Source: an uncultured Collinsella sp.
GTDB taxonomy: Bacteria > Actinomycetota > Coriobacteriia > Coriobacteriales > Coriobacteriaceae
Direction: 5' to 3'
Length of the DNA stretch: 64,000 nucleotides
Assembly (NCBI GenBank): GCA_900541855.1
Contig: UQLD01000005.1
Location: 1 to 64,000, forward strand
In this document: in pieces, positions 1 to 7,597 of the stretch
How the letters are laid out: every line of letters begins with the position of its first letter
Numbering within the stretch: position 1 is the stretch's first letter
Notes under the pieces: model-generated
What the model saw: only the letters and a program-made list of their open reading frames with translations
What the model was told of the DNA's origin: nothing
Database searches by the model: none
Position numbers and translations under genes: made by a program

Positions 1-59
1 ACCGCAGGAAGCTTGGATACGCCTAGGCGCGGTCCAAGAAATCGTCCGCACCCCCATTT

Positions 60-82
60 AGGAACTATTTCACCGCAACTTA
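60..82. repeat. Family A repeat, single arm
   Basis: This is one arm of the inverted repeat that occurs in full at 7191-7257 and 20542-20608. The shared part reads AGGAACTATTTCACCGCAAC. The partner arm is not visible in the first 59 bases, so this is a half copy or one cut by rearrangement. It lies just beyond the 3' end of hypA. Confidence 0.7.
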
Positions 83-91
83 TAGGGAATC

Positions 92-520
92 CTAGGCGAT
101 GTGGAGGGGGTTGGCGGCGTCGACGGCGTCGGGGACGTCGGAAGGGCCGTCGGGGACAGCGTCTGCCGGGTCCTCGTCGGGGGTCTCGATCTGTTTGATC
201 ATGACCTCCTGGCCCTGCAGCAGGTATGTCTCGCCGCTACCGCAATGGGGACAGGTCTTGCCGTGCTCGACCGTCGCGTAGTCGCAGCCACACGCCTCGC
301 AATGTGTCACGGCCTCGACGGACTCCACGATAAGCTCCGCGCCCTCGGTGATAGGCTTTTTATCTGCTGCCCAGCGCCAAGCGTCGAGCAGCAAGTCGGG
401 AACGACGCCCGAGACCTCGCCCAGCAGCAACGTCACGCTCGAAACGCGACGCACGCCATGAGCGCGCGCCACATTCTCAACATCACGAATGATGTGATAG
501 ACGATTCCGAGCTCGTGCAC
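92..520 (-). CDS. hypA: Hydrogenase nickel-insertion protein HypA
   Basis: HypA passes nickel to the NiFe hydrogenase large subunit, working with HypB. The protein (142 aa) begins MHELGI, the family N-terminus whose His2 binds nickel, and carries two CxxC pairs (CEAC and CPHC, about residues 73-95) that form the zinc site. The usual family length is about 115 aa; the extra residues are an acidic, proline-rich C-terminal tail of unknown role. The start is GTG with an AAGGA ribosome site seven bases upstream. The other hyp genes lie far away at 28.9-34 kb on the other strand. hypB is not in the window and could lie beyond its left edge. Confidence 0.93.
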   Translation of the reverse strand: MHELGIVYHIIRDVENVARAHGVRRVSSVTLLLGEVSGVVPDLLLDAWRWAADKKPITEGAELIVESVEAVTHCEACGCDYATVEHGKTCPHCGSGETYLLQGQEVMIKQIETPDEDPADAVPDGPSDVPDAVDAANPLHIA

Positions 521-532
521 TTTTAATTCCTT

Positions 533-693
533 CCGCCGTTCTACCGAACGGCGGTCGGCTTGACGCTGCGCGAGCCCCAGACGGGCGATCTGCCTTTCAA
601 TCGTCGGGCATGGGCAAAAGCCCTATGCCCTCCTCTTTCAAGGCACCTCGCCACGCCTGGGACTCGCTCGCTGTCCAACCGCTCTCTGCGCCG
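533..693 (+). ncRNA. Structured element K, copy 3
   Basis: Third and most diverged copy of an element also at 34943-35109 and 38387-38552. In order: hairpin I (CCGCCGTTC / GAACGGCGG, loop TACC, 533-554); a linker containing TTGACGCTGCGCG (560-572); a long interrupted stem (CCCAG 576-580 with CTGGG 657-661; TGCCTT 591-596 with AAGGCA 640-645); and a terminal hairpin (GGGCAT/ATGCCC enclosing GGGC-AAAA-GCCC with a bulged T, 606-630). The 3' tail has CTCGCTCGCTGTCC. The sequence differs from the other copies in the stems while the pairing is kept. It lies in the gap between the oxidoreductase stop and the hypA start, opposite in strand to both genes. Whether it is transcribed is unknown. Confidence 0.6.
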
Positions 694-714
694 TTCTCCT
701 GCTTGTTGCGTTTC

Positions 715-3492
715 TTACTTCTTCCCGAATTTGATCTTGATTGCACGCTTTAGAGCGTACTTGCCGAGGCTTGGGAGCTTTTGCTCGTATTTGACCATCG
801 TGGAGCACTCGGGGCGGTCGCGATCCAGATGGATGGCGTCAAACGCGCACTTGGTGGTGCACAGGCCGCAGCCGATGCACTTGTTGGGGTCGACGATCGA
901 GGCGCCGCAGCCCAGGCAGCGGGCGGTCTCGGCGCGCACCTGCTCCTCGGTAAAGGTCTCAACATACTCGCTAAACGGCGCAGCCTTCTCGCGCTCGCGG
1001 TCCACGTGGGCAACCTCGCGGCTCGCGTTGTCGTAACTCTCGATCACGACATCGTCGCGGTCGAGCGCGGTGTAGTGGCGCTGGTTGCGGCCGATGGTGA
1101 GCGTGGAGCCTGGCTGCACAAAGCGATGGATGGACACGGCGGCCTCGTGACCGGCGGCAATGGCGTCGATGGCAAAGCTGGGGCCGGTGTAGACGTCGCC
1201 GCCCACAAAGATGTCTGGCTCGGCGGTCTGGTAGGTCTGGGGATCGGCAAGGGCACCCTGGCCGCGGCCGAGCTCCACCTTGGAGCCAGCCAGCAGGTCG
1301 CCCCACACAATGGACTGGCCAATCGACATGACGACACGGTCGGCATCGACACGGCGCAGATCGTTCTCGTCGTACTCGGGCGCAAAACGGCCCTCGTCGT
1401 CAAAGACGCGCGTGCAGCGCTTGAAGGTGATACCGCACACACGACCGGCCTCGTCCAGGTGAATCTCCTTGGGGCCCCAGCCGCAGCTGATGTGAGCGCC
1501 GTCCTCAACGGCCTCGCGACGTTCTTCCTCGCTGGCGGGCATCTGGGCCTCGCTCTCCAGGCAGAACATCTCAACGTGCTCAGAGCCCAGACGGCAGGCG
1601 TTGCGGGCAACGTCGATGGCCACGTTGCCGCCGCCCACCACAATGGTGCGGCCGGACAGGGAATCGATCTTGCCGCTGTTAACCTCGCGAAGGAAGTCGA
1701 CGGCCACGGTCACGTCCTCGGCATCCTCGCCCGGAATACCGGCAAGGCGGCCGCCCTGGCAGCCGATGGCAACATAAAAGGCCTTAAAACCCTGCTCGCG
1801 CAGCTCATCGAGCGTCACATCGCGACCGACCTCCACGCCATAGCGGAACTCGGCACCCATCAGGCGAATGATCTCGACCTCGGCCTCGATAACGTCCTTC
1901 TCCAGCTTAAAGCTGGGAATACCGTAGGTGAGCATGCCGCCCGGACGCTCGTTCTTCTCGAACACGACGGGCTTATAGCCCTTCTCGGCCAGATAAAAAG
2001 CGCAGGACAGACCGGCCGGGCCGGCACCGATGATGGCGATCTTCTGGTCGAAGCCGCCGGCACGCGTCGGCGTCACCACGGGCGGGACATAGCGGGTCGC
2101 GGCGTCCAGATCGCGCTGGGCGATAAACTTCTTGACCTCGTCGATGGCCACGGCGGCGTCCACACGGCCGCGGGTGCAGGCATCCTCACAGCGGCGGTTG
2201 CACACACGGCCGCAGATAGCGGGCAGCGGGTTCTCGCGCTTAATGAGTGCTAGGGCCTCGTCATAGCGACCCTGCGCCGCGAGCTTCAAATAACCCTGAA
2301 CGGCAACATGCGCGGGGCAGGCCGTCTTGCAGGGCGCGGTGCCGGACTTGTGCGTCTCGATGCGGTTGTCATTGCGGTAGTTGGGCGACCACTTGGTGTG
2401 GTCCCATTTGGTGGCATCGGGCAGCTCCTGGCGCGGATACTCGGGCACCTGTCCGCCGGCCTTTTTGCTGCAGAGCTTCTGGCCCAGCTTAGCGGCACCG
2501 GCCGGGCACACCTCAACGCAGCGACCGCAGGCCACGCACTTGTCCTTCTCGACCTTGGCGACATAGGCCGAGCGCGACAGGTTGGGCGTGTTGAACAGCT
2601 GCGAGGTGCGCAGGGCGTAGCACACGTTGACGTTGCAGTTGCAGATGGCGAAGATCTTGTTCTCGCCGTCGATGTTGGTGATCTGGTGCACAAAGCCGTT
2701 GTCCTCGGCCTGGCGCAGGATGTCGTAGACCTCGTCGCGGGTCACGTAATGGCCACGATCGGTCTCGACCACGTAGTCGGCCATATCGCCCACGGCGATG
2801 CACCAATCGGCCGGGTCGTCGGCGCAGCCCTCACCCATCACGCGACGGCTCGCGCGGCAGCTGCAGGTGCTAGCGGCATACTTACCCTCGTATTTGTCGA
2901 GCCAGTGCTCAATATGCTCAATAGGCACCGACGTGCTCGCGGCGTCAATGGCCTTCTCGACCGGAATGACGTGCATGCCGATACCGGCGCCTCCGGGCGG
3001 CACCATCGGTGTGGCCTTGGACAGCGGGCCCTTGGATGCCTGTTCAAAGAACTTGGCGTAGACCGGGTGCTCCTCGAGCTGGCTCACGCGCATGTTGAGG
3101 AACTCGGCGGAACCCGGCACCAGCATGGGCAGCACCCATTGCTTGGCGCGCTCGGGATTTTCCCAGTTGTACTCGAGCAGGCCCGTGTAGCTCATATCGT
3201 CGAGCATCTTCTCGATCTGGGCCTCGGGCATGCCGGTGAGCTTGACCATCTCGGGCAGCGTGTAGGGACGGCGCATCTTCATCTTGCAGAGTACCTCGGC
3301 CTGCTCGTCAGTTGCGGCCTCGGCAAACGACCAGTACTCGTAGCCCAGCAGCTCGTCGCGATGCAGCAGGCGGTTAGTGCAGTGCTCGCACAGTTTGACG
3401 ATGGCCTCGCGCGGATGCTCCGGCAGCGGCGGCACAAACTCCGCACCGATATCGGGCTCGGTGTAGCTAATCCCCGGTCCGTTGAGAATCAT
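715..3492 (-). CDS. Iron-sulfur/FAD NAD(P)H oxidoreductase, GltD-like
   Basis: This large cytoplasmic electron-transfer flavoprotein has 925 residues. A winged-helix-like stretch lies near residues 75-110. A cysteine cluster (CSCRASRRVMGEGC) is near 208, and a ferredoxin 4Fe-4S motif (CVACGRCVEVCP) near 320. A GltD-type N-terminal Fe-S domain (CKTACPAH, CGRVCNRRCEDAC) is near 390-450. The FAD-binding GAGPAGLS is near 490 and the NAD(P)H-binding GGGNVAID near 625. A second ferredoxin motif (CIGCGLCTTKCA) is near 880. The arrangement resembles the small subunit of glutamate synthase and NfnL-type proteins with extra Fe-S modules. The substrate cannot be told from sequence. It is divergent from a TetR gene whose operators lie between them, so it is probably the TetR target. 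Confidence 0.85.
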   Translation of the reverse strand: MILNGPGISYTEPDIGAEFVPPLPEHPREAIVKLCEHCTNRLLHRDELLGYEYWSFAEAATDEQAEVLCKMKMRRPYTLPEMVKLTGMPEAQIEKMLDDMSYTGLLEYNWENPERAKQWVLPMLVPGSAEFLNMRVSQLEEHPVYAKFFEQASKGPLSKATPMVPPGGAGIGMHVIPVEKAIDAASTSVPIEHIEHWLDKYEGKYAASTCSCRASRRVMGEGCADDPADWCIAVGDMADYVVETDRGHYVTRDEVYDILRQAEDNGFVHQITNIDGENKIFAICNCNVNVCYALRTSQLFNTPNLSRSAYVAKVEKDKCVACGRCVEVCPAGAAKLGQKLCSKKAGGQVPEYPRQELPDATKWDHTKWSPNYRNDNRIETHKSGTAPCKTACPAHVAVQGYLKLAAQGRYDEALALIKRENPLPAICGRVCNRRCEDACTRGRVDAAVAIDEVKKFIAQRDLDAATRYVPPVVTPTRAGGFDQKIAIIGAGPAGLSCAFYLAEKGYKPVVFEKNERPGGMLTYGIPSFKLEKDVIEAEVEIIRLMGAEFRYGVEVGRDVTLDELREQGFKAFYVAIGCQGGRLAGIPGEDAEDVTVAVDFLREVNSGKIDSLSGRTIVVGGGNVAIDVARNACRLGSEHVEMFCLESEAQMPASEEERREAVEDGAHISCGWGPKEIHLDEAGRVCGITFKRCTRVFDDEGRFAPEYDENDLRRVDADRVVMSIGQSIVWGDLLAGSKVELGRGQGALADPQTYQTAEPDIFVGGDVYTGPSFAIDAIAAGHEAAVSIHRFVQPGSTLTIGRNQRHYTALDRDDVVIESYDNASREVAHVDREREKAAPFSEYVETFTEEQVRAETARCLGCGASIVDPNKCIGCGLCTTKCAFDAIHLDRDRPECSTMVKYEQKLPSLGKYALKRAIKIKFGKK

Positions 3493-3583
3493 AGTCGTCC
3501 CTTCTCTTGCCGCAGCCTGGCAGGCACGCAGCGCCCCTCTTTTTACGGGCTCGACATGCCCCCACGCCGTTCACCCGTTATTG

Positions 3584-3621
3584 TTGACATTGTGTCAAAA
3601 ACAGTATTGACGAACCGTCAA
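3584..3621. promoter_or_regulatory. Paired palindromic operators, probably TetR-type
   Basis: Two perfect 15-bp palindromes sit in the divergent gap. They are TTGACA-N3-TGTCAA (3584-3598) and TTGACG-N3-CGTCAA (3607-3621). Their centres are 23 bp apart, about two helical turns, which suits binding by two dimers. A further half-like site (GCGAACGGTC) follows near 3642. The adjacent TetR gene at 3681 makes autoregulation and control of the divergent oxidoreductase the simplest reading. Confidence 0.7.
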
Positions 3622-3680
3622 CAATATTCAAGACTGTTAGGCGAACGGTCAGGCTCAAACGGATGAAAGGCGGCAAGCAC

Positions 3681-4343
3681 ATGAGCAGTAACGCAGCGAA
3701 CACCTCTGTGGCCGACGCCGTCCCCGCGCCCGACAGCACGGCAAAGCGCTTGACGGGCGACGAACGCCGTCGCGAGATCCTCGATGCCGTGCGCACCGTA
3801 AGCTCCGAGCTGGGCGTGTCCCACCTATCGGTATCGGCCGTGACCAAGCGAGCCGGCTGCACGCGCTCGCTGTTCTACCACTACTTCGCCGACATGGACG
3901 CCGCCGTCACCGCCGTCATGGACGAGGCAATCGACGGTTTTATCTCCGAGCTCGAGCAGTGGAATGCCAACCGCACCGTCGGCGATATCGAGGGCGCACT
4001 CGACACCGTCGCCCCGCTCTTTAAGCGCCTGGTCGCCAGCGGCCACGAACTGCCGCACACTCTGACCTCCAACAGCGGCGCGCTCTACGGCGGCTTTTTG
4101 CACAACGTGGTCCAGCGTGTGGCGCAGTATATCTGCGACACCACCGTGGTGGATTTTGTCGCCCACCACGAGCTGCGCATCGACCATGTCTACGAAACGT
4201 TCTACACCCTCATCATGGGCCTTTTGATGTATATCCGCACGCACCCCGATGTGCCCGACGAGACGGTCAAGGAAATCATCGCCTCGACACTCCACATCGA
4301 GGGCTATACCGCCAAGTATCCGGAGCGCAAGCCCCAGAACTGA
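3681..4343 (+). CDS. TetR/AcrR-family transcriptional regulator
   Basis: The N-terminal region has a TetR helix-turn-helix: RRREILDAVRTV, then VSAVTKRAGCTRSLFYHYF, the typical recognition helix ending in FYHYF. The rest is a helical ligand-binding domain with no recognisable ligand signature. I chose ATG 3681 because AAAGGCGG precedes it at good spacing; an in-frame ATG at 3663 would add six residues. The ligand is unknown. Its operators probably lie at 3584-3621 and its targets are probably the oxidoreductase on the other strand and the DUF5692 gene 63 bases downstream. Confidence 0.88.
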   Translation: MSSNAANTSVADAVPAPDSTAKRLTGDERRREILDAVRTVSSELGVSHLSVSAVTKRAGCTRSLFYHYFADMDAAVTAVMDEAIDGFISELEQWNANRTVGDIEGALDTVAPLFKRLVASGHELPHTLTSNSGALYGGFLHNVVQRVAQYICDTTVVDFVAHHELRIDHVYETFYTLIMGLLMYIRTHPDVPDETVKEIIASTLHIEGYTAKYPERKPQN

Positions 4344-4406
4344 CGACATTTGGCCAAACTGCCCGCGATCAGAAGAGGGGCCGCGGGCGTGTGAAAGGAG
4401 AGCAGC

Positions 4407-5414
4407 ATGCTGTTCGATGTTTGGGGTAGCGATACCCTTATCCACTGGGCCGGCTGGGCCATGGTCTTTATTGGCCTGATCGTGCTCAACGAGGTCGGCC
4501 GCCGCACCAAGCTGGGCGCGGCAATCATCTTTGGCGTGGCTCCACTGGCCATGACCATCTACTGCGTCGCCATCGCCATCGGCGTCTCGCAGGGCGCCGA
4601 GTGGGCGCTCACCAACCCCACCCATGTGTACCAGAACAGCTGGTTCCACTACGCCAAGGTATACGCAGCGCTGGCCGGTTGCTGGGGCTTCATTGCCATT
4701 AAGTACCAGTGGGGCAAGATCGGCAAGGTGCATTGGTTCCGCGCATGGCCGTTTGTGATCGTCGCCATCAACATCATGATCGCCGTCGTGTCCGACTTCG
4801 AGAGCGCCTATCACTTCTTTGTCCTGGGCCAGTCCACCTGGGTCACCTCCGAGGGCGCCACGCAGCTGGCCGGCTGGAACAACGTGTTCAACGGCATCGC
4901 CGGTATCATCAACATCTTCTGCATGACCGGTTGGTGGAGCGTCTATGCCTCCGAGGATCAGACCGACATGCTGTGGCCCGACATGACCTGGGTCTACATC
5001 ATCGCCTACGATATCTGGAACTTCTGCTACACCTACAACTGCCTGCCCACCCACTCCTGGTTCTGCGGCTTTGCGCTGCTGCTGGCGCCCACCGTCGCCG
5101 CCTTTATCTGGAACAAGGGCGGTTGGATCCAGAACCGCGCCTTTACGCTGGCCATTTGGTGCATGTTTGCCCAGGTGTTCCCGTACTTCCAGGAGGAGTC
5201 CATCTTTGTGACCCACTCCACGCTCGACCCCGGCGCCGCTACCGCGGTCTCGATCGCCGCACTGGTCGCCAACGTCGCCGCGATTATCTACATCGCCTAC
5301 CGCGCCAAGAAGCTCGGCCGCAATCCCTACAAGCAGGATGTCTTTGAGGGCACCAGCGATTGGGAGAAGGCCACCGCTCGCCGCGCCAAGGTGGATTACG
5401 CACATGCCGAGTAA
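4407..5414 (+). CDS. DUF5692-family polytopic membrane protein
   Basis: The protein (335 aa) has about eight to nine hydrophobic segments, many tryptophans and a short basic C-terminus. It matches the DUF5692 type of integral membrane protein found in anaerobic gut bacteria; the function is unknown. AAAGGAG sits just before the ATG. The gene follows the TetR regulator on the same strand and ends in a clear terminator at 5482, so it may be a TetR-controlled transporter-like protein. That link is inference from position only. Confidence 0.7.
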   Translation: MLFDVWGSDTLIHWAGWAMVFIGLIVLNEVGRRTKLGAAIIFGVAPLAMTIYCVAIAIGVSQGAEWALTNPTHVYQNSWFHYAKVYAALAGCWGFIAIKYQWGKIGKVHWFRAWPFVIVAINIMIAVVSDFESAYHFFVLGQSTWVTSEGATQLAGWNNVFNGIAGIINIFCMTGWWSVYASEDQTDMLWPDMTWVYIIAYDIWNFCYTYNCLPTHSWFCGFALLLAPTVAAFIWNKGGWIQNRAFTLAIWCMFAQVFPYFQEESIFVTHSTLDPGAATAVSIAALVANVAAIIYIAYRAKKLGRNPYKQDVFEGTSDWEKATARRAKVDYAHAE

Positions 5415-5481
5415 CATGTTGGTCGCTGTTGGCACCTGGGCATAGGCCCGCCTGCCAGATTTTCAATCCAATGTCTCGCAG

Positions 5482-5522
5482 AGCCCCCGGAAAGCGTTTC
5501 ACTCGCTTTCCGGGGGCTTTTG
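5482..5522 (+). terminator. Intrinsic terminator after the DUF5692 gene
   Basis: AGCCCCCGGAAAGCG pairs with CGCTTTCCGGGGGCT around a seven-base loop and is followed by TTTT. This is a strong rho-independent terminator. Confidence 0.9.
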
Positions 5523-5653
5523 TCGTTGCGTCTCTAATCATCATCTATTCAAAAACACGCGCACATATAAAATCGGATTTCGAATCATGCGGCGGCTCTA
5601 TGGGGTCCCGTTTTTGGGTACAGTGTTGTCCCGATATTGAGCTTGGGGGATGT

Positions 5654-7150
5654 ATGAATGATGAGACGATGGGCCAAGAGGATGCGGCCCAAGATGCAGA
5701 AGCGTGTGCCGAAGCCCTGGAGAGCCTAGACCGGATTTCACTTGATGAGATTGCGTTTGACGATTCGGGCGTTGATGTGCAGGATGAGTCGGAAGCCGAG
5801 GCGCAGTCCGATGGTCAGGATGCAGACGACGTTGAGCCTGCCGAAGATGGGGCAGGTCACGAAGACACCGATAGCGAGGCCGGCAACCAGCCCGAATCCG
5901 ACACAGGCGAGGAAACCGTCCTGCTCGACAGCTTGCCGGCCGAAGATTCGCTGACCCGCGAGCTTCCCGGCCTGGGCTCCGCTCCTGCCGTGGACGAGAC
6001 CATCGCCATGGGCGATATTCCCCTACCGTCCGTTCCCTCGGCACGCGAAGCCGAGGTTCGTCATCGTAAGATGTCGCCCAAGCGCCGCAATCTGATGGTC
6101 GCCGGTGTCGTGGCCGTCGCGCTCGTCGCCGGCGGTGCAGGCTATGCTGCCTGGAACGGATATCAGCAAGAGCAGGCTGCCGCTGTCGCCGCCAATGCCC
6201 ACACGATGATGTCAGTGCAGATTGGCGTGCATGCCGCGGGCCTCGACTGCTCAACTGACTCCAAGATTCCCGTACAGGTGAGCGGTCAGGATTCTGACGG
6301 CTCCTCCGTGAGCGAAACGCTCTATGTTGACGAGCACGGCCGCGGCATCAAACTGCTGCCCGGCGATTACACGCTCTCCATCGCTGCCTCCCCCATCGCG
6401 GCCGACGGCACCATCTATACCGTCCCGACCACCAAGACGCAGGTCACCGTTAAGAGCGATGGACAGGATTTAAGTGCCCAGGCCACCTTTAAGCTCAAAG
6501 TGCCTTCGGCCGACACGGTGACTGACGACCAGATCGATGCCGCCGCCAAGTATGCCGAAGAGGGCGGTGCGAGCTCCGCCGCGGCTGCCAAAGTGCTCCA
6601 GCAGGCAGCAACCGCGCGGCGCGACGCCGCCGTCAATGCCGTGAGCGCGCAAAAGGCACAGGCGTCCCGTGATGCTGACGCTCGCCACAAGGCAACCGAC
6701 CTCTACCAGCTCGATATTCCCGTCGAGTGGTACGGCAAGGTCGCAACTTGGCAAAACGGAAGCACGCTATGCATCTATCTGGGCGACGACGCCAATACGC
6801 CGCTCGTGACGCTCGTCGCGGTGCGCGAGGGCGAGAGCTTTACGCCCGATGAAGGCGATACGGTTTTGGGCGCGGCCAATCTAGGCAACGGTTATACCGT
6901 CTACGCCAGCGGCCCCGTCTATCCGTACGTGGTGCCCCAGACCATCAACGGACAGACGCAGAACCCCGTGTCAACCTACCCCATGGACACGGCCATTGAG
7001 CTTGTCGAGCTTACGACCGGCAACCGCTATACCTATAGCCAGATCAAGAACGACCTGGTGGGTAAAGACGGCAAGGCCGATGGTGCCACTAAGCTCGAGA
7101 CCGACTACCTCGCCCAGATTCTCCTGCCGAGCATCAAAGCCCAGGACTAG
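5654..7150 (+). CDS. Acidic single-pass membrane protein, unknown function
   Basis: I do not recognise a family. Residues 1-140 are strongly acidic and low in complexity (many D, E, Q, A), followed by a basic patch (KMSPKRRN) and one membrane segment (LMVAGVVAVALVAGGAGYAAW). The remaining 310 residues are extracytoplasmic by the positive-inside rule. They hold beta-rich stretches and a helical alanine/glutamine region around residues 295-345. I placed the start at ATG 5654 after a GGGGGA ribosome site; longer readings run through an untranslated region with a terminator. It may be a cell-envelope protein. Confidence 0.75.
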   Translation: MNDETMGQEDAAQDAEACAEALESLDRISLDEIAFDDSGVDVQDESEAEAQSDGQDADDVEPAEDGAGHEDTDSEAGNQPESDTGEETVLLDSLPAEDSLTRELPGLGSAPAVDETIAMGDIPLPSVPSAREAEVRHRKMSPKRRNLMVAGVVAVALVAGGAGYAAWNGYQQEQAAAVAANAHTMMSVQIGVHAAGLDCSTDSKIPVQVSGQDSDGSSVSETLYVDEHGRGIKLLPGDYTLSIAASPIAADGTIYTVPTTKTQVTVKSDGQDLSAQATFKLKVPSADTVTDDQIDAAAKYAEEGGASSAAAAKVLQQAATARRDAAVNAVSAQKAQASRDADARHKATDLYQLDIPVEWYGKVATWQNGSTLCIYLGDDANTPLVTLVAVREGESFTPDEGDTVLGAANLGNGYTVYASGPVYPYVVPQTINGQTQNPVSTYPMDTAIELVELTTGNRYTYSQIKNDLVGKDGKADGATKLETDYLAQILLPSIKAQD

Positions 7151-7190
7151 CTGGCCCGAAGACAGCCGCCCAACACCCCATCCCTAACGC

Positions 7191-7257
7191 AGTTGCGGTG
7201 AAATAGGGACTGTTTTTGCTGGTCAAACCGCAAAACAATCCCTATTTCACCGCAACT
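7191..7257. repeat. Family A inverted repeat, complete copy
   Basis: Perfect 19-bp arms (AGTTGCGGTGAAATAGGGA and its complement) enclose a 29-base loop that itself contains GTTTT/AAAAC. Relatives are at 20542-20608 (arms continue AGTTCCT) and 60-82 (one arm). All lie in gaps between genes. Confidence 0.85.
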
Positions 7258-7281
7258 TATTGGTGGCCTTTTGGGTGGCAC

Positions 7282-7467
7282 TCAGCGCCACGGATCGGCT
7301 TCGAACATCGGCTCGCGCTCGGGGCGGCGATCGCTGTAGGGATCGTAGCCGTCGTCGTCCTCGTTCTCGGCACGGATGTAGGGGTCGCGCGGCTTGGGTG
7401 CCGGCTTAGGCGCAGGCTTGGGTGCGGCATCGGTCGCCGGCGTGTTTGTCTTGCTCTTGTCTATCAT
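7282..7467 (-). CDS. Small proline-rich hypothetical protein
   Basis: A 61-residue protein with three PKPA-type repeats near the middle and a charged, disordered-looking tail ending EADPWR. The start is set by AAGGAG eight bases before ATG 7467; a longer reading to 7518 has no ribosome site. It sits downstream of clpB beyond the clpB terminator. No family is recognised and it may be only conserved in close relatives. Confidence 0.55.
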   Translation of the reverse strand: MIDKSKTNTPATDAAPKPAPKPAPKPRDPYIRAENEDDDGYDPYSDRRPEREPMFEADPWR

Positions 7468-7522
7468 CTGCATATCTCCTTGCCATGTACTCATGCTCAA
7501 CATCATCGATTGTCGCACGAAA

Positions 7523-7560
7523 AAGGGCGGCGGACCCGATTGGATCCGCCGCCCTTGGCG
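7523..7560 (-). terminator. Intrinsic terminator after clpB
   Basis: AAGGGCGGCGGAT pairs with its complement (7523-7555). Read on the minus strand the stem is followed by a run of T (bases 7519-7524), suiting termination of clpB transcripts coming from 7598. Confidence 0.75.
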
Positions 7561-7597
7561 TTTTGCGATGAGGTGCGGTTAAAGCCGGCCCCATAAT

